DNA of 64,000 nucleotides, from NCBI GenBank assembly GCA_936450465.1, contig OW388300.1, positions 42,316,358-42,380,357 of the forward strand, read 5' to 3'. A program made the position numbers and the translations under genes. Below are positions 56,649 to 64,000 of the stretch, one piece after another (within the stretch, counting starts at the first letter, position 1; each line of letters opens with the position of its first letter). Origin of the DNA: Gibbula magus. Taxonomy: Eukaryota; Mollusca; Gastropoda; Trochida; Trochidae. Under the pieces are notes generated by a model, which ran no database searches, had not been told where the DNA came from, and worked only from the letters and a program-made list of their open reading frames with translations.

Positions 56649-57090
56649 ATATGAAGTGACCAAGATCAAATCAGATCAACAAATAATTGAAACAAATTAC
56701 TTTCTATTTTGTCTTTGTTTTAAACATTTTTTATTCATGAACAAATTAATTATTGGGAAGTAAAAATTTAATATTATGATAGGTTTAATGGTTAAAATAA
56801 ATAGTTTACGGGAGCAATATTAAGTGTCCTTACACCGTCACCGAGTCCTGTATCCTTTCAAAAAAGATTGTTTGTTACTTTTTTGTTGTTTTAATTGTGT
56901 TTTAGTATTTTGTCACAAGAGAAGAGAAGCATAAAATGGTCACCTTTTAATAAGACGCGACAGGGATTTAAACCGAGATCAACTGACCACTTTGCAAACA
57001 CTGAGGACAGATGAGACGACTCTCCTGGTGACATGATAAAATCCACTGTGTCTTGCATCAGTTCAACTTCCCCCACAAATTAAAGCATAA
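56649..57090. other. Non-coding spacer
   Basis: Nothing recognised between family I copies. Confidence 0.4.
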
Positions 57091-57293
57091 CGGTCTTAAC
57101 AATTTCCATCACTGACTAATTTAAACTTTGCTGCATTTCGTTAGCTTTCCTGTACCGTCGGAGCCCCGCCCTGCATCTTGGTAATGTCATTGGACGTTTC
57201 TGACACAGAAAAGGCAATGAAAAGCAGCAAAGCTTAAATTAGCCAGTGATAGACTAGCGCCAGATATGCCTTGCGGGAAGTTGTCATCAAGTT
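57091..57293. mobile_element. Palindromic MITE, family I, copy 3
   Basis: TTTCCATCACTGACTAATTT, AAACTTTGCTGCATTTCGTT at the left, with inverse AGCAGCAAAGCTTAAATTAG, CCAGTGATAGACTAGC and ATGCCTTGCGGGAAGTTGTC at the right. The left outermost part has decayed. Confidence 0.75.
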
Positions 57294-58078
57294 TACATTT
57301 AATTGGCTCGTTTGTCAAAAAAAGACTCCTTGTAACGGGGCATTGTTTGAGTCAGTCAATGACCTAGCAACATAATTATTCTTGTATCATATTTTCACTG
57401 GGTCACCGTTATACAACATATCGGATTTCCAATAACTATGGTTGACAGATTATTTGCATGCATGGCAGTCGACAAGAGGAGTTATTCCCCCTTGGCTCAC
57501 TAAACTATCGTCAGCTCTCGCGAGATTTATCGTTAGGTTATGAGAAGCACGCATGCAACTCTCTACTTCATATTTGTTAGGAATAAATAGATTCGAGTGG
57601 TTACCATCCACTCCATGAGAGTCGATAATATTAGCATCCGGATATAGATTGAGTTATCTCCCTTGTGATAATCTCCAAAGGACTGATGTACATTATTAGC
57701 CTTTGTGTTCGAATATAGTTCGTTTGAAAGTAAAATATCTTGATTATTCGGAGACGGTTGTAAACTTTGATTAGATTGAGAACTATTTATGAGATTGAGT
57801 TTTTTCACGATTCACAAATATGTTGACACGTTTGTTATGTAGGAAACGTCTGCTAGGAGTACATGATGTCAGACAGACAAACAGACAGATATCGGCATTC
57901 GCTAGCTTTCTTCTTTCAATAGCGCTAAACTGCACCCAAACCAAAACAACTCAGAATCGAAGTGTTAAACGCAAACCGGCCAGGACGTGGTGTGGTGCAG
58001 CCAAAAACAATTGAAATTTCAAAAAGAAATGACAGTTTTTTAGAAGTTGACACTTTGTTTTAGTTTTTATTTGTTTTG
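57294..58078. other. Unassigned non-coding stretch
   Basis: No gene recognised. Confidence 0.35.
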
Positions 58079-59382
58079 AGTTCTGTTCAATAGCTGTATT
58101 AAAACGAGCATTGAATTCAGTCAAGGGCCCCATTCAGTAAGTCTATACCTCACAATTGATGACAAACCACACATGTACATATATGGCGATAGTTCTGTTC
58201 AATAGCTGTATTAAAACGAGCATTGAATTCAGTCAAGGCGCCCATTCAGCAAGTCTATACCTCACAATTGATGACAAACCACACATGTACATATATGGCG
58301 ATAGTTCTGTTCAATAGCTGTATTAAAACGAGCATTGAATTCAGTCAAGGGCCCCATTCAGTAAGTCTATACCTCACAATTGATGACAAACCACACATGT
58401 ACATATATGGCGATAGTTCTGTTCAATAGCTGTATTAAAACGAGCATTGAATTCAGTCAAGGCGCCCATTCAGTAAGTCTATACCTCACAATTGATGACA
58501 AACCACACATGTACATATATGGCGATAGTTCTGTTCAATAGCTGTATTAAAACGAGCATTGAATTCAGTCAAGGCGCTCATTCAGCAAGTCTTTACCTCA
58601 CAATTGATGACAAACCACACATGTACATATATGGCGATAGTTCTGTTCAATAGCTGTATTAAAACGAGCATTGAATTCAGTCAAGGCGCCCATTCAGCAA
58701 GTCTATACCTCACAATTGATGACAAACCACACATGTACATATATGGCGATAGTTCTGTTCAATAGCTGTATTAAAACGAGCATTGAATTCAGTCAAGGCG
58801 CCCATTCAGCAAGTCTATACCTCACAATTGATGACAAACCACACATGTACATATATGGCGATAGTTCTGTTCAATAGCTGTATTAAAACGAGCATTGAAT
58901 TCAGTCAAGGCGCCCATTCAGCAAGTCTATACCTCACAATTGATGACAAACCACACATGTACATATATGGCGATAGTTCTGTTCAATAGCTGTATTAAAA
59001 CGAGCATTGAATTCAGTCAAGGCGCCCATTCAGTAAGTCTATACCTCACAATTGATGACAAACCACACATGTACATATATGGCGATAGTTCTGTTCAATA
59101 GCTGTATTAAAACGAGCATTGAATTCAGTCAAGGCGCCCATTCAGTAAGTCTATACCTCACAATTGATGACAAACCACACATGTACATATATGGCGATAG
59201 TTCTGTTCAATAGCTGTATTAAAACGAGCATTGAATTCAGTCACGGCGCCCATTCAGCAAGTCTATACCTCACAATTGATGACAAACCACACATGTACAT
59301 ATATGGCGATAGTTCTGTTCAATAGCTGTATTAAAACGAGCATTGAATTCAGTCAAGGCGCCCATTCAGCAAGTCTATACTA
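58079..59382. repeat. 112-bp satellite array
   Basis: About 11.6 tandem units of exactly 112 bp. The word GAGCATTGAATTCAGTC recurs twelve times at 112-bp steps (58106 to 59338), each holding an EcoRI site. Units differ at only a few positions (GGGCCCC vs GGCGCCC; GTAAG vs GCAAG; one CTTTAC, one CACGG), so homogenisation is recent. The array starts after GTTTTGAG and stops inside a unit at TCTATAC. The repeated 68-codon frames span nearly two units because 112 is not a multiple of three; they are artefacts. Confidence 0.97.
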
Positions 59383-60598
59383 AAGAATACACTAAAGGTA
59401 GCATGAAATAGAAAGACAAAGTAAATAACATTTTAAAAAACGTTGAATTATTTAAACCTTTAAGTCTAACACTTAGATTAAATCTACCCTATGATTATAA
59501 GTTAGGTAGATTTATCTTATATAGTAGGCACAGAACTGCAGCAATGCTTGTCTATATGTGTAAATAATACAAAATTAAAGTTATGTTATGTATGTTATGG
59601 CATTTTAGGGTAAATCGATTATATTTCGTAACGGTAATAACATATTTATGATATTAAATTCGTCATTCCAAACAAGTCATGTCTATAAATAAGCGATCAT
59701 AATTCAACCTCTTGTCAAATAAAAGTAATTATATCAGCCATCGGCACAAACCCACCTTACATTATTTATGGCATGACCCGTTAGGAAAGGTCATTACGGG
59801 AAACGATGACGTCATAAACCTTTGTAGAATGTTACAAATGCTATCGAGTCTTATCTTATCGTTCATTACTGAAGTCTGACGTGACAGACTTGACCTTTGA
59901 CCTATGACATCATACCGTACGGACTGAACGTGCTTCTCGCTTGAAGACGATTGCAATTAACAACTCTTTGTTAGAGACACAATAGACTTCTGAAGTCTGT
60001 GAAAAACAGCTTGCATGTAAATGATATGGAATGAAATTTGATATTTTTTTATATGAAGCTGGAAACAGGCATTCTTTATGTTTGAGGATATGTAGGAATA
60101 AGGAAAATACAAATTTAAATGACAATAAGATCGCAATGTTATGACAGATCACAATAAACACCCAATTTGTCCGTGATTCGAAATAGTGTACAAATAGGAG
60201 ACAAAATCGAAAATTCATAAACAACATAAAATAAATGATTTTAAAAACGAAGCTATTAATATGTTCAGAGACCATTAAATAACATATGTATTTACTTGTT
60301 TAAATTATAACATTTATGATGATATTATATCGGATTTAAAATCTCAAAAGTGTGAATCTGATAGACGCCTTTCACTCGATTGATTTCTGACAAAACACAT
60401 GCATTTTATGCATATGTGTAAATATGATTGACCAGAAACATATTTCTTAATTTAACGACAATGGTGGCTTGAAAGAGTACGTAGATAATGCTATCTGAAA
60501 GGGTCAAGGAGATATCATACATACCATGTTGGAGTATTTATGATATCTATCACATTTTATATTGCTGACCCACTCACCCACCTATCCCAAGTTCGAAC
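59383..60598. other. Unassigned non-coding stretch
   Basis: Contains GATGACGTCATAAAC (59807) and a small palindrome AAGTCTG...CAGACTT near 59871-59890. The 121-codon minus-strand frame has no recognised domain. Confidence 0.35.
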
Positions 60599-61125
60599 TT
60601 AAAGGCACTGTAGATGTTTTTCTGCATTTTATCATTCTCTTCCCACAGAGGTTACTCCCTTCAAATTCCCGATCCTAACTAATTGGGATCGGAAATCTGA
60701 AAGGAGTAGAACTAACCTCTGTGGGAAGAAAATGCATTTTATATGCTCAAGGGGATAAAACAGACCATTACATGAGCCGATTGTCTGTCGTCGTAGAAAA
60801 CGGAAACACTCTGATCGAAAACCGGGCAACCCACTACGATTGGCGCGCGTCAATTCGTCGAACATCATTTCGAAACTTGTTTACAACAGAACAAAAGACA
60901 AATTTTGGTTGATAATGTTGAATAGGTCATAGAACTAATGTGGATGTAACTAGGTCTAGTTTCGGTTCTTATACATGTATAATGGTGTCTCTCGTTTTTT
61001 TGGAAACTAGTAATTGTGATATATTGAGGATGAATATGCAAGTTGATTGAAAATATTTTAACTGAAATCAGCTCATATGATATGCTGACACGTATTAAAG
61101 TATGTACCAATGGATGCATCTTTAA
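60599..61125 (+). mobile_element. Composite TTAA MITE: family A-like left end, family C body
   Basis: 527 bp between TTAA sites. The left end is TTAAAGGCACTGTAGATG, like family A. From about 60850 the body follows family C copy 1 (GGCGCGCGTCAATTCGTC, GAAACTTGTTTACA, TTGAATAGGTC, TTTCGGTTCTTATACATGTA, GATGAATATGCAA, ACTGAAATCAGC), and the right end is CCAATGGATGCATCTTTAA, like family C. A 92-bp hairpin is nested at 60640-60731. Confidence 0.75.
60640..60731. mobile_element. Nested hairpin element
   Basis: CTTCCCACAGAGGTTA, CTCCCTTCAAATTCCCGATCC and the inverse on the right, loop TAACTAATT. The right arm has five extra bases (GTTCT). It lies inside the composite TTAA element; the surrounding GCATTTT words occur on both sides. 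Confidence 0.8.
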
Positions 61126-61404
61126 CCTAACTGATTGCGATTGCGTTATGATGGAGAGAACTTTTCTAAGTTGGATACCTGAATGGTGTCCAATCGTTTT
61201 CTTGAATGAATAAAACATGTCTCAATCAATGCCCATCACTTTGAAGCGAGATATTTGGAAAGAGAGATCACAGTAAGAAAATGTCCTAAACGGTATTATA
61301 AACATTTTTAAAACATCCCATAAGATAGTTGACGTTTCATTGTACACTATTATTTTTTTTTAAATTATGATAACTGTTCCTAGATCCATATTTTTTAATA
61401 CTTT
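61126..61404. other. Non-coding spacer
   Basis: Nothing recognised. Confidence 0.4.
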
Positions 61405-61482
61405 GTGTATTCAGTTTATCTAGACTTGCCGAATAAGTATCTAGACTGTATTGAAGGCTCTTTTATTTTATTGTCTCTGGTT
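61405..61482 (+). repeat. Dispersed repeat, family F, fragment
   Basis: CAGTTTATCTAGACTTGCCG, AATAAGTATCTAGACTGTAT, TGAAGGCTCTTTTATTTTAT; matches 37012-37071 and inverted 54932-54985. Confidence 0.55.
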
Positions 61483-61964
61483 TTGTTTTACATTTTAGAA
61501 TTTGCTACATGAATGGCTGCAGAAAGATCAGTGACAAGACCAAACAGTCATTATGCTATACAAAACTAAACTTAAAAGTATTTTACTTCTTATATATCTC
61601 ATTGTACAAAATCGTAATAGGTTTGACTCAGAGACCTCGTGTAACATTTCACCTTAGTTTCACCATAGTAAATAAATGTCGATTTTTGTTTTTGCGTATT
61701 TATTTGGGTTCTTTTTTTTATATAAAAGAGGCCTAAAAATATAAGCATAATATACTAATTCATACAAAAGTTTTTCAGAGTTTTTATTTTTGTATTATAC
61801 AGGTACACTCAGCTTTAGTCGACGAAATATTATTTTATTAATAAATCAACGCTTTTCTTGTTTAAAGTTTGTTTTAGACTATGATTTCCGATACCTCCGA
61901 CTTGCTAAAGGTAGATTTTGGACTCCTTCTCCTCCAGAACTACAACGACTCTAGCTTAGACTTT
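61483..61964. other. Unassigned AT-rich stretch
   Basis: No gene recognised. Confidence 0.35.
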
Positions 61965-62078
61965 AATTTTCCAAGCTCACTTAACGTAAGTTCTAAGATA
62001 ATCGCAAGCTTAGTTTAATTCATGGTACTACTTACATCGTCTTAGAACTAAGAAAGCTTCGTTAATGTGGGCCCAGGC
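61965..62078. mobile_element. Hairpin MITE, family K, copy 2 (diverged)
   Basis: Arms CAAGCTCACTTAACGTAAGT, TCTAAGATAATCGCAAG and inverse of CGAAGCTTTCTTAGTTCTAA, GACGATGTAAG, around a loop with TTCATGGTACTA, close to the GTATGGTAC loop of 26764-26783. Same architecture as copy 1, more decayed. Confidence 0.65.
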
Positions 62079-63290
62079 TTCCAGGCGTGAATGTAACTGA
62101 AATTGAAAAGGTTCGGTTTTTGATTGACACACAATGTTGACATGTGTACGGATGCAAAGTATAAGATGACTCATTGCACCTGCTCTGTGACCTCGTGTGA
62201 CCCCTTGTCGATATCAGCCCGTGCAGAAGATGTCTTTGCATCCATCACAATGTAGATTGCACTCATATCGTCCCGAGTGAAATAGCATGGTTTTATCTAT
62301 TTCCATCATCATATCATTTGTCACCCAAATAGATATATCGGGGAAAATGTGATTGAAATAAGTGAACTGTCTTTGGTGGGTGCATAGTATATGAAACAAA
62401 CTGCATCTGAAGGTAAACATTTACAAGATTAATATTTGAATATATTAGAATGGACCCTGAGAAATCCATTATTTTAGGAGTTGGGTGTATCGCTGTAAAT
62501 TTGTCTTTACTTCAATGTATTAAATTGATTATATATATTAGTCATTATTACCTACATACGGAAACATTAGCCGTGAAAAATGCATCATATGATCATATCA
62601 CTTTAAAGTAAAAAAAACAATCGAGTTTTTAAAAAGTTCTCGTTTTTTCTCCTTTAAGACATCATAAAAACAATTGATCGTCAGAGAAGCGGAGGTGAGC
62701 GTAAACACAAATTCAGTTCAGTCATTATCTACATGAATTTTACTGTCTTAGTAGATTGGCAACTTCAGATATTGGAACGTTTATATCATGTAATGACAGC
62801 GTATCAAAAACATAAGGAAAGGTAGATAAACACGACAATAACACATATTGAGCAATTAACCTTGTTTGTTTTAAAAACAAGGAAATAAATGTCGAAACCT
62901 CTCTTATTCATTTAGAACTCTAACAATGTTTATGCAACAACATGTGCTTCAAGTCTTCAAATTTGAATAAAACACTTGACTTTTACCCTCGAAGTCACGT
63001 TAATGCAAGATATGTTCGAACAACGCGTGCTCATTTTCCGCCTGTGTGTGGGGATGTGTCAATGAATATCAGCCAGAAAGAACAAAGATAGCATATATCA
63101 CTACTCTTGTCTATTATAATTATTGTCCCTCCTGAATTATTAATGAGGAATGTGTTTGACGGTTCAATGCGTTTATTTGCGTGCATATATTACTTTTGTC
63201 AAGATCGACATAGACCCATTGATTAGTTGTGATAGAGCGGACATTACATGTTTCATTGTTCCTCTCGTTCTATCGTTGACATTTTACATC
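62079..63290. other. Unassigned non-coding stretch
   Basis: No gene, RNA or repeat recognised. Confidence 0.35.
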
Positions 63291-63606
63291 GGGGCGGGAT
63301 AGCGCAATTGTAAGCGCGTTCGGATTCGGATCAAGAGGTCTGGGTTCGAATCTTGTCAGCGACTCGATCGGTAACTTTGCTGTAGAGAGCTACATCCAGT
63401 AAGGTTTGGGTGCAATGCTACACTGAATTTCAGCGTAGTGCCGCCCATGGTTCGCTAGTTCCAGCAGATGCTCGCAGGTTTCATTGCAATGCATAGTCAC
63501 ATTGGCGTTGCGGGCTTTCTTCCTGCAATAATACTAGCAGCCGTGATATAAGTGAAATACTCTAAAAAGCGGGGTTAAAACCCAAAATTGCCTCACCTCA
63601 CATTTT
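63291..63606 (+). mobile_element. tRNA-derived SINE, copy 5 (most complete)
   Basis: About 315 bp. tRNA-like head (63291-63365): A-box region GGATAGCGCAATTGTAAGCGCG and B box GGTTCGAATCT, the two internal RNA polymerase III promoter elements. The body then carries TTTGGGTGCAATGCTACACTG, CCATGGTTCGCTAGTTCCAG, CGCAGGTTTCATTGCAATGC, CGTTGCGGGCTTTCTTCC, GATATAAGTGAAATACTC, and the 3' end reads TTGCCTCACCTCACATTTT. The tail is not a poly-A run, so the partner LINE is not of the L1 type. Partner unknown. Confidence 0.9.
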
Positions 63607-64000
63607 AGATCAAATCAAGTCGGACGTTAATTAACACAGAATAACACAATTGAACAGGGCATGACACGTGTATGTATATCACAGGTCAAAAACAACAACA
63701 GAACAACACGTACAACATAACACGTACAACATAACACACAAAGCAAAACACCAATGAATAGGCCTACAATACAGCGCAGTTGAAAACAACATGGCATACA
63801 CATACGTATATCCAAATACTTTACCAAACGGAAAAACCACATCAAAACATATACAACACTATACAACACTACGTGACGCAATACAACGTCAAATAACACA
63901 TTGTTTACACCCCTTAGTCATGAAATTAACGACTTTTCGTCAATACTTTGATTTCGTATGACATCTAATCTTATTAAGTCATTTTCCAATATTAAATTTG
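63607..64000. other. Non-coding, ACAACATAACAC words
   Basis: 63645-63900 is rich in A and C with imperfect repeats of ACAACATAACACGTACAAC on the plus strand. The minus-strand 90-codon frame across it is a product of this bias. Confidence 0.5.

Noticed and set aside
58223..59101. Five near-identical 68-codon open frames on the + strand
   Set aside because: They are translations of the 112-bp satellite; the unit is not a multiple of three and each frame spans almost two units.

Overview
The window looks like AT-rich, intron-less, gene-poor DNA of a eukaryotic, most likely marine invertebrate, genome. A spiralian such as a mollusc is my guess, based only on the style of its repeats (tRNA-derived SINEs, many short hairpin and TTAA-flanked elements, long simple repeats). 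I cannot name the species. There is no bacterial-style operon, no rRNA, no convincing tRNA gene and no host protein-coding gene I can support. The only real protein-coding sequences are two fragments of non-LTR (LINE) retrotransposons: a C-terminal piece at 7.2-7.95 kb on the + strand, and a 5'-truncated but otherwise open reverse transcriptase at 17.4-19.9 kb on the - strand.

Layout. 0-6 kb: an 8/16-bp CTCAGA-type minisatellite (0.39-0.99 kb), a TTAA-flanked element of family C (2.07-2.56 kb), a 28/56-bp minisatellite (2.87-3.36 kb), an (AT)n run and a 66-bp minisatellite. 6-16 kb: a LINE fragment inside a small hairpin element, a pyrimidine tract and two SINE copies. 16.5-20.9 kb: the most unusual locus, a minus-strand LINE flanked by almost identical direct repeats of about 785 bp, inserted into a GC-rich inverted-repeat element that itself sits in another dispersed repeat. 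21-29 kb: long poly-C tracts, a SINE, a TTTA run, TTAA and hAT-like MITEs and several perfect hairpins. 29-44 kb: palindromic families G and H, an inverted tRNA-like pair, a long TTTA run, a 32-bp minisatellite grading into GGAT repeats, and many copies of TTAA families A and B. 44-58 kb: SINE, a direct duplication carrying a pogo-like MITE, large hairpins and a palindromic family (I) with three copies in 4.4 kb. 58.08-59.38 kb: a very homogeneous 112-bp satellite. 59.4-64 kb: a composite TTAA element, a further palindrome and the best-preserved SINE copy.

How the parts relate. None of the short elements encodes a protein, so all must be moved by enzymes encoded elsewhere: piggyBac-like (TTAA), hAT (8-bp duplication), pogo/Tc1-mariner (TA) or unknown transposases, and LINE machinery for the SINEs. 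The elements have inserted into each other, so the window gives relative ages and, in one case, an empty-site comparison inside the same 64 kb. Family letters (A-K) are my own labels for repeats recognised by comparing parts of this window with each other; no database was consulted.
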